Under the pieces are notes generated by a model. It was given only the letters and a program-made list of their open reading frames with translations. It was not told the DNA's origin and ran no database searches. DNA of 64,000 nt from Hungatella sp. UBA5385. Its GTDB lineage: Bacteria; Bacillota; Clostridia; Lachnospirales; Lachnospiraceae. This document shows, in pieces, positions 54,801 to 62,641 of the stretch. The stretch is taken from positions 6,928 to 70,927 of the forward strand of contig DHOR01000048.1 in assembly GCA_002409995.1 (NCBI GenBank), written 5' to 3'. Each line of letters starts with the position of its first letter. The first letter of the stretch is position 1. The position numbers were made by a program, and so were the translations under genes.

Positions 54801-55233
54801 CAGAGAGGATTGAGAAGTTTTTGTCAATCATTTTCCAGACTCCCCATGGAAGCTGGACGTGATCCATGAGGAATACCAGAAGCTTCTCCCTTGCTTCTAT
54901 AGAGGTATCCAGTCCCTCACAAACCGGATCACGAAAAATCTTCTCCCATATATCCTCACGGCAGCGGCAGGTCATATCTTCATAGCAGGCTGCAACCTTC
55001 TCTATCCAAAGGTCCACCTCTGTTTTCTCCGGTTCTTCCCCTTCAGTATCTTCACTCTCCGCCTGACGGGAATACTCCATAGCAGCTTCATAAGCTTCTC
55101 TCAGACGTTTAAAGCCTTCCGGATTGTCCTCCGGATTAGTATCCTTTAACAGAGTTCTGTACACTGTCTGAATTGTCTCACTGTCCCTGGTCTCCTCTAT
55201 GCCAAGAACATGAAAGATCATCTCTTTTTCCAT
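51898..55233 (-). CDS. Large TPR protein with degenerate J domain
   Basis: 1111 residues. The N-terminus (FHVLGIEETRDSETIQTVYR, then NPEDNPEGFKRLREAYEAA) has the J-domain fold pattern but NPE replaces the canonical HPD. From ~200 to ~1100 there are many tetratricopeptide repeats (for example ALEYKNDDWTAYNGLACCYK-like units and KAVECYKKALEIYPDYTSFW). A CRRCRHQKC Cys cluster near 1055 could bind metal. It likely acts as an adaptor recruiting clients to the HscC-type Hsp70 encoded 2 bases downstream. Confidence 0.85.
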   Translation of the reverse strand: MEKEMIFHVLGIEETRDSETIQTVYRTLLKDTNPEDNPEGFKRLREAYEAAMEYSRQAESEDTEGEEPEKTEVDLWIEKVAACYEDMTCRCREDIWEKIFRDPVCEGLDTSIEAREKLLVFLMDHVQLPWGVWKMIDKNFSILSDMEQLQEQFPKNFLDYVKYYTENEGFIRFELFTVLNPEKANGDGYLDHYYGVKRKVDQREIEGGLKELDDLAAFGLYYPYEDVERIRIWIAEGNIEEAVSMAESLRERYADDCYIDSYTGKAYYAGDRKEEAYELWQKVLKVKPDYYQAKIGVVQYLMDQKDFYHAKERLTEILDLSYDEEALTLLRQVNEELIRDYKDKLNNGIEDANLPSGEMAVEIGWCLYQNEQIEEAISYVESFEPVPEQEYSYTNLYGRLLHQNGQHEKARPYLEKWLKLIEETVDDGTEENKRRISRKGRAAHTLSRCYQELGEKELAEQYAYIAIESAENRNEKLAGKQLLANVYLKSEQYEKSIDICDQIVKEDTGYLPAYLIRQEAYYELRNGQEVVHDYHRIVEILPGYYKPYLLAAEVFFDHSQFEDAKGVLDRAKENQVEFTAQMKLYEAKILRNMAKSDEDRKAIFKILKEAAAFPEEESDLEDFSEIEFETALLHWDNDFYPVALAHMKKAISQNPDRLQYRLVCGHIYLNDKKYDEALKEYDAAEAVYSETPTLHYNRGLCYEGKGLSAVAAEHFEKTLEYAKTYRDVCEKLADYYEEKYNNQYVRENFDKAIYYIDIQLQEEEIYYYRIYRGNINLRAMEIEAAMADYEKALGYKNDDWTAYNGLACCYKYQGEFERAVEYFQKAIDCMKDSKSVVPYSNMADCYEALHQYEKAVECYKKALEIYPDYTSFWKELGGLYGKLGEFDKAIDAYSHTKESSEYYKNMGNFWYRRGKPYKGMRWYLKGIHKASMAEKAKRHYDFASYMEDIIPFLSEMHYKIAITNERDHSNLCDYHGDLAIHYYRNKKFLKAKVHAEKAMEYFKLAGEGTEQDYIAYKPFSPVRLRIFGWLYICLGENEKGEEYLEQMDQRIRCRRCRHQKCFEKFYFQGMYYEALDMKEKALQNYEKAKEYNSDDVDITKALEKMRKKVKG

Positions 55234-55248
55234 ACTTTTTCTTTTCTC

Positions 55249-56103
55249 CTATTTGTTTAATTTATAATAAAACATATACTGTTGTAAAATCCCGGCAATC
55301 CCCGGATATTGATCCAAAGGAAATCCACCCGGATAATAAGCAGCAACAATCTGTTTTACATGAGTATCCACTGGAAATGCGCCTACATGGTGAAGTCCAA
55401 ACAGGCAGATACAGTCAGCTACCTTACGCCCGATTCCATATCTTGTCATCAACCTCTTATGGGATTCCTCATAGTCACAATCCAGCAGTTGTGTAAGCCA
55501 GTTTTTCCCCTCCTGGCTGCTGCAAAATTGTGCCATATCCAATATGTATTTATCTCTGTATCCAAGACCAAGTCCCTGAAGGGCTTCCATTCCTCCCTGT
55601 GCAATCTGCTGCGGATCAGGAAATGTATAAAACTCCCGGTCTGTCTCCTGCCAGTTCTCTCCATCATATCTGATCAGTCCCCGGCTGTTTTTCTTCTGTC
55701 CAAACTTTACTGCCAATGCTTCCACACTATTGGTAATTCTGGTTATATTATTATTCTGGGATATTAGGAAGGTAACAATCATTTCCCATAAATCCTGTCT
55801 TAAGATTCTCACTCCCCAGCCAGCCTTTACAGCTTCCTGCAAATAAGCATCCTCCGGGTCTATCTCTTTCTTAATCTGCCCATAATCTCTGGATAAATCA
55901 AAGTACAGGCTCCAGTGATTGTCAAATACCTCCTGATTACAGGAAAACAAAAAGCGATTCCCCTGTTGTACAGCTTCTACATATTCACCATTAGCAGTAA
56001 CAGACCAGACAGCATCACAATCCCGCTGTCTCCTGATACGAAAACACTGACCGGAAACTGCAATCTGGTTCATATCCATATCTTTTATTTCAATTTCGTA
56101 CAT
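55249..56103 (-). CDS. 8-oxoguanine DNA glycosylase (OGG1-like)
   Basis: 284 residues. N-terminal OGG_N domain, helix-hairpin-helix with LISQNNNITRITNSVEALAV, and the active site RYGIGRKVADCICLFGLHHV with Lys in RKVAD and Asp in PVDTHVKQI. It removes 8-oxoguanine and cuts the strand. It ends 15 bases before the J-like/TPR gene, so it is probably co-transcribed with the chaperone operon. Confidence 0.92.
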   Translation of the reverse strand: MYEIEIKDMDMNQIAVSGQCFRIRRQRDCDAVWSVTANGEYVEAVQQGNRFLFSCNQEVFDNHWSLYFDLSRDYGQIKKEIDPEDAYLQEAVKAGWGVRILRQDLWEMIVTFLISQNNNITRITNSVEALAVKFGQKKNSRGLIRYDGENWQETDREFYTFPDPQQIAQGGMEALQGLGLGYRDKYILDMAQFCSSQEGKNWLTQLLDCDYEESHKRLMTRYGIGRKVADCICLFGLHHVGAFPVDTHVKQIVAAYYPGGFPLDQYPGIAGILQQYMFYYKLNK

Positions 56104-56129
56104 TCTATTCCTTTCTCTGACAGCACTGC

Positions 56130-56744
56130 CTATCTGTCATTAATATGAAGGAGCCGCTGACGGAGTTTTCCCACATCTCCATCTTCAAAGCAATAGCCAT
56201 CCATACCGCAGGCTCTGCCTCCTTCAATATTCAGTAACTGATCATCAATAAAAAAGCACTCATTAGGCTTTAATTGAAAACGTTCAAATAAATACTCATA
56301 CATTTCCTTCTGCGGCTTTATGCATTTCACCTCAGCTGAAAACAAAATTCCATCAAAATACTTAATACCGGGTATCTTGTCATAACAGCTGATAAGCCGC
56401 ATGGAAGCATTGGAACAAAGATAAATGCCAAAACCCTTATCCTTTAATTCCTTTACCAATTCCTCCATACCATCCACAGGCCACATATTATATTCATGCC
56501 AGTGCTCCAGACAGAGGGCTGCCATCTCCTTTTCATGGTCTGCAGCAAGCCGCGACTGCATTCGTCTCAAGGCTTCCTCTTCTGAAATAACTCCCATATC
56601 CAGCATAATCCACTCCGGAGAAATGAACACCGATGTTTCCACATTCTTTTTCTCTGTCTCCGATTCCATGAAGTGACTGCATACTTTATCTGAATCATAA
56701 TTAAGAAGTACTTTTCCCATATCAAATACTATATTTTTTATCAT
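56130..56744 (-). CDS. HAD-family phosphatase (YihX-like)
   Basis: 204 residues. Motif I FDMGKVLLNYD (about 6-16) has the DxG variant typical of the YihX sub-branch; LCSNASMRLI (motif II), KCIKPQKEMYEY (motif III Lys) and FIDDQLLNIEGG (motif IV Asp) are present. Likely a sugar-phosphate phosphatase; specificity cannot be read. First gene of the operon, 26 bases before the glycosylase gene. Confidence 0.87.
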   Translation of the reverse strand: MIKNIVFDMGKVLLNYDSDKVCSHFMESETEKKNVETSVFISPEWIMLDMGVISEEEALRRMQSRLAADHEKEMAALCLEHWHEYNMWPVDGMEELVKELKDKGFGIYLCSNASMRLISCYDKIPGIKYFDGILFSAEVKCIKPQKEMYEYLFERFQLKPNECFFIDDQLLNIEGGRACGMDGYCFEDGDVGKLRQRLLHINDR

Positions 56745-56983
56745 GTAATTAATCTCCTGTTTCTTATAACAAACCTGAATTTATTGTATCGAAAAACAGA
56801 GGATACGTCAAGAAATGGGAAGAATTGACATATATTATTAAGATAACTTTGGAGAAATGTAATGAATGGTGTTGCAAGTACATTTTTCCCTAATAGAAGA
56901 TGCACAAATGTATCAATTGATATATTTTATCTCGACTTTATAAATGCCATAATGTATTATTGTATTTATATGGAGGTGTCATT

Positions 56984-57544
56984 ATGAATGATATATTAGA
57001 GTTTCCCAATAGAATAGAATTTCGCACATGGTTGGAAAAGAACAGCACAATCAGTAATGGAGTATGGCTGCTTTTCGGCAAAAAAGATGGTCCGGTTACG
57101 CTTACTGCTAATGAAGCTTTGGAAGAAGCCTTATGTTTTGGATGGATTGATGGTCAAATGCAAAGCCTTGATGATAAAACATACAAAAAATATTTCTCCA
57201 TCCGCAGAGCAAATAGCAAGTGGTCGGAGAAAAATAAGGCATTAGTAGGTCAACTTGAGCAGCAGGGCAAATTGACCGATTTAGGCAGAGCAAAAATTGA
57301 GGAAGCTAAGAAAAACGGTCAGTGGGACAAACCCAAGGCTCCACCTGTTACAGAGACCCAAATTGCTGTTCTAACTAACTTATTGAAAGAATATGAGCCA
57401 GCTTACACCAACTTTCTGGCAATGTCTCCATCTGTAAAAAAGACTTATACAAGAGCATACTATGATGCAAAAACAGATGCCGGCCGAACCAGCCGTATTA
57501 CGTGGATGGTTGATAGGCTGAATAAGAATCTCAAACCAATGTAA
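56984..57544 (+). CDS. YdeI/OmdA-family protein
   Basis: 186 residues from the ATG at 56984 (GGAGGTGTC upstream). GVWLLFGKKDG, EALCFGWIDGQMQSLDDKTY and FSIRRANSKWSEKN define the YdeI/OmdA family. The C-terminal ~60 residues (LLKEYEPAYTNFLAMSPSVK, TYTRAYYDAKTDAGRTSRI) belong to the same family. It was named for bacteriocin protection in enterics, but the biochemical role is unclear. Confidence 0.85.
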   Translation: MNDILEFPNRIEFRTWLEKNSTISNGVWLLFGKKDGPVTLTANEALEEALCFGWIDGQMQSLDDKTYKKYFSIRRANSKWSEKNKALVGQLEQQGKLTDLGRAKIEEAKKNGQWDKPKAPPVTETQIAVLTNLLKEYEPAYTNFLAMSPSVKKTYTRAYYDAKTDAGRTSRITWMVDRLNKNLKPM

Positions 57545-57691
57545 AAAAGATTTTCAAAAGCTGGCCGCAGGGCAAAATCTCAAAAACGTGCAAGTGTCAA
57601 TACACTTGCCCTGCTTGCCGTTTAGCGGAAAGATTAAACACTGCATTAGCGATGGGATATATTCTGCAATGGCATAGAGGAGAAATTGACT

Positions 57692-58603
57692 ATGAAAATA
57701 GACCGCTTAATAGGTATAATAATAATACTGTTACAAAAAGAGAAAATAACAACGTCTGAATTAGCCAAAAGATTTGAAGTTTCAAATCGTACAATCCAAC
57801 GCGATGTAGAAGATATATGTAAGGCAGGTATTCCAATTGTTTCAATGCAGGGGTATGGTGGCGGACTTAGCATTGTAGAAGGTTACAAAATTGATAAAAC
57901 AATATTGACACAAAAAGAACTAAATGCAATTTTTACAGGCTTGAAAAGCATAGAAAGCATTTCGAAATCCACATATACGCAAGGGTTGAAGGAAAAATTT
58001 TCTTTTGGGAAAAATACTATTTTGTTCGACTCAAATAGGATTATCATTAATTTAGCTTCATTTTATCAAGTGAGTTTAACCGACAAAATAGATTTGATTA
58101 CAAAAGCCATTAACAATCAAGAGGTTATTTCATTTAAATATTACTCTGAAAATGGAGAAAGCGAACGCATTATCGAACCCTATTTCATCGAATTCAGGTG
58201 GTTTGCATGGTATGTTTATGGATATTGTCTTGCTCGACAAGATTTTAGACTTTTTAAGTTAAATCGATTAAATGAATTGAAAAATTTGAAAACAATTTAT
58301 AAGGAAAGACATATATCAAATAAAAAACTTGATTTTGACCGTTACATTTGGAAGGACGACATAAAACTAACAGCTCTTTTTGATATTAGTGTAAAATATC
58401 GATTGATTGACGATTATGGCCCTGAGTGTTTTACATTTGATGATAAATCCGGCAAACTATTATTTGAAAACACCTTCACAAACTTTAATTATTTAGTTCA
58501 ATGGATACTTAGTTATGGAGAAGCCGTAAAAGTCATAGAACCGTGTAAATTGGTAGATGTAATTCGTAAAAATGCAAAAAATATATTAGCTCATTATGAG
58601 TAA
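57692..58603 (+). CDS. WYL-domain transcriptional regulator (DeoR-type HTH)
   Basis: 303 residues from the ATG at 57692 (GAGGAG upstream). N-terminal HTH (ITTSELAKRFEVSNRTIQRD, then VEDICKAGIPIVSMQGYGGG), a middle helical region and a WYL sensor domain (FKYYSENGESERIIEPYFIE, FRWFAWYVYGYCLARQDFRL). Gene composition is clearly AT-richer than most neighbours, suggesting recent transfer. It lies between the YdeI gene and a flavin reductase on the same strand. Confidence 0.87.
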   Translation: MKIDRLIGIIIILLQKEKITTSELAKRFEVSNRTIQRDVEDICKAGIPIVSMQGYGGGLSIVEGYKIDKTILTQKELNAIFTGLKSIESISKSTYTQGLKEKFSFGKNTILFDSNRIIINLASFYQVSLTDKIDLITKAINNQEVISFKYYSENGESERIIEPYFIEFRWFAWYVYGYCLARQDFRLFKLNRLNELKNLKTIYKERHISNKKLDFDRYIWKDDIKLTALFDISVKYRLIDDYGPECFTFDDKSGKLLFENTFTNFNYLVQWILSYGEAVKVIEPCKLVDVIRKNAKNILAHYE

Positions 58604-58666
58604 TACGACATATAGGTGTCGTGTTTCATTTGTTACACTATAGCTAAAAGAGAGGAGAAATTCATT

Positions 58667-59377
58667 ATGAAAAAGGAAATATCTATTTCTGAAATACCAG
58701 AGGGATTTACTAAGCAAATCTCGGAAGTCTGCGGCGGCAATGTGTCATTTGAGCAATTCTTTGAAGCCTGCGGCAATATGTCATGGTATGATTTTGTGTT
58801 AGCCATGCCGTCGCTGGTATTCGTCGTCACAGGTTGGAAATCCAACGGTAAAGAAAACGCCTGTTTGCACTCCTGGTCTACCTTTGCGGGAAGTGGAGCG
58901 GATAACTTTATCTGTATTTTAGGAAAGGTTTCAAAAAGCGGGCATATGTATCAATCTCTAAAAGAAACAGGGGTGTGCGTATTAAATTTCCCTTCAAACG
59001 ACATTTATGACAGATGTATTAAAACGATTGGTAATAATCAGTTTGAAACAGATGAAATCACCGCCTCCGGCTTAACAGCAGAAAAAGCATTAAAGGTTAA
59101 CGCTCCGCGAATTAAAGAGTGCTTTTTGAATATTGAATGTGAATTTTTATGGGATCATGAGCTTTTCGAGGGAAGTCAGGAAGTTGCCGTTGCATTGAAA
59201 GCCGTCAACATTTGCATGGATAGCGAACGCTACGACCAAAGCAAACTCGGCAGATACGGAAAGAACGGATTTTTATTTCAAATTGACCAACCGACAAATC
59301 CAAAAACAGGAGAAACAACACCTTTTGGCCCCGGAATAATAGAGCAAGGCAATCCAATTCCTTGGATTACAAAATAA
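58667..59377 (+). CDS. Flavin reductase-family protein (FMN-binding split barrel)
   Basis: 236 residues from the ATG at 58667 (GAGGAG upstream). FVLAMPSLVFVVTGWKSNGK, then ACLHSWSTFAGSGADNFICI and GVCVLNFPSNDIYDRC match NADH:FMN reductase-like split-barrel proteins. Next to the WYL regulator, which may control it. A small ACGACA/TGTCGT hairpin lies between the two genes at 58606-58623. Confidence 0.85.
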   Translation: MKKEISISEIPEGFTKQISEVCGGNVSFEQFFEACGNMSWYDFVLAMPSLVFVVTGWKSNGKENACLHSWSTFAGSGADNFICILGKVSKSGHMYQSLKETGVCVLNFPSNDIYDRCIKTIGNNQFETDEITASGLTAEKALKVNAPRIKECFLNIECEFLWDHELFEGSQEVAVALKAVNICMDSERYDQSKLGRYGKNGFLFQIDQPTNPKTGETTPFGPGIIEQGNPIPWITK

Positions 59378-59382
59378 AAAAC

Positions 59383-59435
59383 ACTGCACAATAAACTACT
59401 AACCAGAATATAAGGTAGTGGTTTTATTGTGCAGT
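59383..59435. terminator. Terminator between flavin reductase and MATE genes
   Basis: ACTGCACAATAAA pairs with TTTATTGTGCAGT (13 bases), with an additional CTAC/GTAG pairing inside. Located between convergent genes, so it can serve both strands. Confidence 0.75.
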
Positions 59436-59505
59436 AATCAAATCATGTAAACCAAATAGACTAATGCCAGTTAATTGGATTTCCTGTCTCCAATGAAACA
59501 TCACC

Positions 59506-60834
59506 CTATACCAGCCCATGCTTCCGTTTAAACCAGAAATAATAAGGAATTTCAACAATAAGCATACAACTCCATCCAATCAGACTTGCAAATGCCACTC
59601 CCTTAAGCCCCATAACAGGCACCAGCAGATATACAAACAGAACACGGAAAGATATCTGAATCAGAGTTGAGATCAGAGTAATGGACATATTTCCCATCCC
59701 TCTGAAAAATCCCTGAATCCCATTAGTAAATGCCGGCATCAAATAAAAAAACGCCATATAACTCAAGTACTCAACGCCAATTGCCACCATTCCAGTATTA
59801 TTACCAGATTCAAACAGTCTCATGAGAGGCCCCTTAAAAAGCAAAATAATGGTACAGATAATCACCCAATATCCAGCCTCTATCATAAGACCTTTCCGAA
59901 AGCCCTTTCTCACCCTCTCATGTCTTCCAGCCCCTCTGTTCTGAGCAACAAAGGTCATCATTCCGCTGGAAATGCTCTGTTCAGGAGTAAAAGCAAAGTC
60001 ATCAATTCTATTAACTGCATTAAAAGCTGCAATTGTGCTGACACCCAAAGGATTGATCATCCCCTGAATCAGCAATTTTCCAATAGGCTGACAAGACTGC
60101 TGCAAAGCAGTGATAGAACCATGCTGAAGCGTTTTCTTCAAAAGCTGTCCGTCCATCTGGATATCGGAACGTTTCAACTGAAGAAGAGGCACCTTTCTAT
60201 AAATGTATACAATACACAATATTGCAGAAACTGCCTCTGCTACAACAGTGGTAGTTGCAGATACTGCAATTCCCATTTTAAATATACCGATAAAGATCAG
60301 GTCCAGAACCCCATTGAGAACAGAAGCAAAGGCAAGGAATCGGACCGGAGTTCTGGAATCTCCCACACTTCGAAGAGCTGATCCCACTGCATTATAGAAG
60401 TAGGTAAATGGCATACCTAGGAATATAATCCGCAGATATAAGGTGGCATCTGCCAGAATTTCATCAGGCACACGAAGGAGACGCATAATCGTCCCTGAAG
60501 CCATCACTCCTAAAATTACCACAGCAAGGGAAAAGAGACAGCCAAAAGTAAGAGTGGTTGCCACCTGTTTTTTTAAAAGTTCCATCTTACCTGCACCGAA
60601 AAACTCACTCATAAGAACAGAGGCTCCGATACAAATTCCTGTAATACCAAGTATTACAATATTCATAACAGGATTAGCTGTTCCAACTGCTGCCAGTGCA
60701 TTTTCCCCTATAAACTTTCCAACAATAATCGAATCTACTGCATTATAAGTCAGCTGAAATAGATTTCCCAATATTAAAGGTATGGAAAACCTTATTAGCT
60801 GTGAGGTAATATTACCCTTTGTCATGTCTCTCAT
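59506..60834 (-). CDS. MATE-family efflux transporter
   Basis: 442 residues with twelve predicted transmembrane segments. Early ITSQLIRFSIPLILGNLFQL and VDSIIVGKFIGENALAAVG are typical of MATE proteins (DinF/NorM-type, clostridial branch). The repeated halves are visible around FNAVNRIDDFAFTPEQSISS. A Na+ or H+-coupled exporter; substrate unknown. No regulator next to it. Confidence 0.92.
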   Translation of the reverse strand: MRDMTKGNITSQLIRFSIPLILGNLFQLTYNAVDSIIVGKFIGENALAAVGTANPVMNIVILGITGICIGASVLMSEFFGAGKMELLKKQVATTLTFGCLFSLAVVILGVMASGTIMRLLRVPDEILADATLYLRIIFLGMPFTYFYNAVGSALRSVGDSRTPVRFLAFASVLNGVLDLIFIGIFKMGIAVSATTTVVAEAVSAILCIVYIYRKVPLLQLKRSDIQMDGQLLKKTLQHGSITALQQSCQPIGKLLIQGMINPLGVSTIAAFNAVNRIDDFAFTPEQSISSGMMTFVAQNRGAGRHERVRKGFRKGLMIEAGYWVIICTIILLFKGPLMRLFESGNNTGMVAIGVEYLSYMAFFYLMPAFTNGIQGFFRGMGNMSITLISTLIQISFRVLFVYLLVPVMGLKGVAFASLIGWSCMLIVEIPYYFWFKRKHGLV

Positions 60835-60874
60835 TATTTTGTCTTCCCTGTCTGCTTATTTATAAAATGTATTT

Positions 60875-61378
60875 TTAAAAGCTTCTTAACTTGTCGCTTC
60901 CATCATCAACGGTTTTTTCCAGTCGTTTTATTATTATGTAGTATCCGGACTTGTCACTAATCTTTACAAAGACTCTATCCCCTACTTTATGCCCCATAAT
61001 GGAGCTTCCAAGAGGTGACTCCGAGCTGATCAGCCCTTTCATAGAATTGCCTCTCACCGTTGTCACCAGTTTGTAAGTCTCCACTTCATCATCTTCTTCA
61101 AAATAGAGATCAACCGTATTATAAAGTCCAATTTCATCTTCAGCTGATTCATCGGATATAATCTGAGCAGTCTTAATCATTCGCTCAAGATAGCGGATTC
61201 TGCTTTCATTCTGATTCTTGTCTTTCTTCGCTGCATGATATTCAAAGTTCTCACTTAAATCACCATGGGCTCTGGCTTCCTTTACAGCCTCAAGAGCTTC
61301 CTTTCTCACTACCAGCTTCCTGTGGAGAATCTCTTCTTCCATTTTTTTAATATCATTTTGAGTCAATTTATCATACAT
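60875..61378 (-). CDS. greA: GreA/GreB-family transcription elongation factor
   Basis: 167 residues. N-terminal coiled coil with ARAHGDLSENFEYHAAKKDK and C-terminal FKBP-like domain ISSESPLGSSIMGHKVGD. It rescues backtracked RNA polymerase by stimulating cleavage in its secondary channel. The acidic coil tip (DLSEN) needed for cleavage is intact. The DUF362 gene ends 21 bases upstream of it. Confidence 0.92.
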   Translation of the reverse strand: MYDKLTQNDIKKMEEEILHRKLVVRKEALEAVKEARAHGDLSENFEYHAAKKDKNQNESRIRYLERMIKTAQIISDESAEDEIGLYNTVDLYFEEDDEVETYKLVTTVRGNSMKGLISSESPLGSSIMGHKVGDRVFVKISDKSGYYIIIKRLEKTVDDGSDKLRSF

Positions 61379-61399
61379 ATGATGACCATTCCTTCATAT

Positions 61400-62497
61400 T
61401 TATTTCACCCATTCCTCTTCCAGAAATGCCGCCATATCCACTGCCTTCGGCGGACATCCTGCCAGAGATTTCTCAAAGCACCTGGTACAGGAGCCGATTC
61501 CAACAGCTCCCTTCTCCCCTTTATAACCCTGTCCAATAGAAATTGGCTTCATCCCTTTATGCAGCATTCCTTTGTCACTTAACCTGTCCAGTGCATAGAT
61601 TAAAGAACCATAGCAGGCACTGCATGCATCTTTAGGTTCTGCAAATGCTGCCAGCCGCTTCACTCTTCCAGTCATTGGAAAGGGTTTATCTTCCATCACA
61701 CTGTCATTGATTCTGGTAATCACTGCATTTTTTGTATCTCTGCTTCCAACTCCCAATTTTTCAGCCAGAACAACATAGTCCACATCATCGGAACGATACC
61801 CCATTGCCTCGCATACAAAAGCGTCACAGAGCACAGGGTCCCGGAATCCCAGAATACGGTTCATAACAACAGGATTTCCGCCTTCCTCAAAATCCAAGTC
61901 TCCACAGATATTATCCACAAGAATAAAATCATTTCTTGCAATTGTATTCAAATGAGCAATAGGCTTATGAAGTCCCATAGTGTGATAGCGCCGTTTCTCA
62001 GAATCAGGAATCACGCCCTTATTGTTCTTCAAAGCACAGGTAATGGTTGTCTGGCAGTGCCCCTTCAGCACAGGCATATTGATCATAAAATCAAGAGAAG
62101 CCGGTGCATCACATACCTTCAGCTTCATTCCCGCTCCATCATACTCTTTATAGCTGTCCTGCTTTAAATCAAAGAAGGGTACATTGTATTTTCGTAAAAC
62201 AGCTCCATAACCGCAGGCATCAAAAGCTCTGTCAGTATTCTCCCCTACCCATGAGCCTTCCATCACAGTAATATTCTTAAAACCATGATCCTGCAAATAC
62301 TCAATGGTACCTGCCAATAGCTCTGGATGAGTGGTGGCACCGGAAGATGCAGGTTTTGCAACTACCAGATTAGGCTTTAAACCAATTTTCTTATCTTTTG
62401 TTCCAATGAGAGCTTCCAGATTAGCTGCTTCCAAAATCTGTTTTGTCATTGCCTTGTAATTGGTTCCATGTATCATCAGTATTTCGTTCTTTTCCAT
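61400..62497 (-). CDS. DUF362 family protein with Cys-rich C-terminus
   Basis: 365 residues. GLKPNLVVAKPASSGATTHP and VMEGSWVGENTDRAFDACGY with a long SVMEDKPFPMTGRVKRL stretch fit DUF362. Two Cys groups near the C-terminus (CSACYG and GSCTRCFEKSLAGCPPKAVD) resemble Fe-S-cluster binding sites. Function unknown; perhaps redox or metal-related. Confidence 0.82.
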   Translation of the reverse strand: MEKNEILMIHGTNYKAMTKQILEAANLEALIGTKDKKIGLKPNLVVAKPASSGATTHPELLAGTIEYLQDHGFKNITVMEGSWVGENTDRAFDACGYGAVLRKYNVPFFDLKQDSYKEYDGAGMKLKVCDAPASLDFMINMPVLKGHCQTTITCALKNNKGVIPDSEKRRYHTMGLHKPIAHLNTIARNDFILVDNICGDLDFEEGGNPVVMNRILGFRDPVLCDAFVCEAMGYRSDDVDYVVLAEKLGVGSRDTKNAVITRINDSVMEDKPFPMTGRVKRLAAFAEPKDACSACYGSLIYALDRLSDKGMLHKGMKPISIGQGYKGEKGAVGIGSCTRCFEKSLAGCPPKAVDMAAFLEEEWVK

Positions 62498-62592
62498 GCT
62501 TTGCCTCCTGACCGAACTAAATCAAACTATCATCAATTATATAACATAATAATCTCCAATACAAATGAATCCTGAAAACAGCCGTCAAAAAA

Positions 62593-62629
62593 GGTATTCT
62601 TAAAGCCATAGACTGACTTAAAGAATACC
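62593..62629 (-). terminator. Terminator of the SIS gene
   Basis: GGTATTCTT pairs with AAGAATACC, extended by three more pairs after a mismatch. On the minus strand it ends in six T. It lies 12 bases after the stop at 62642. Confidence 0.85.
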
Positions 62630-62641
62630 CTCTATCATTTC

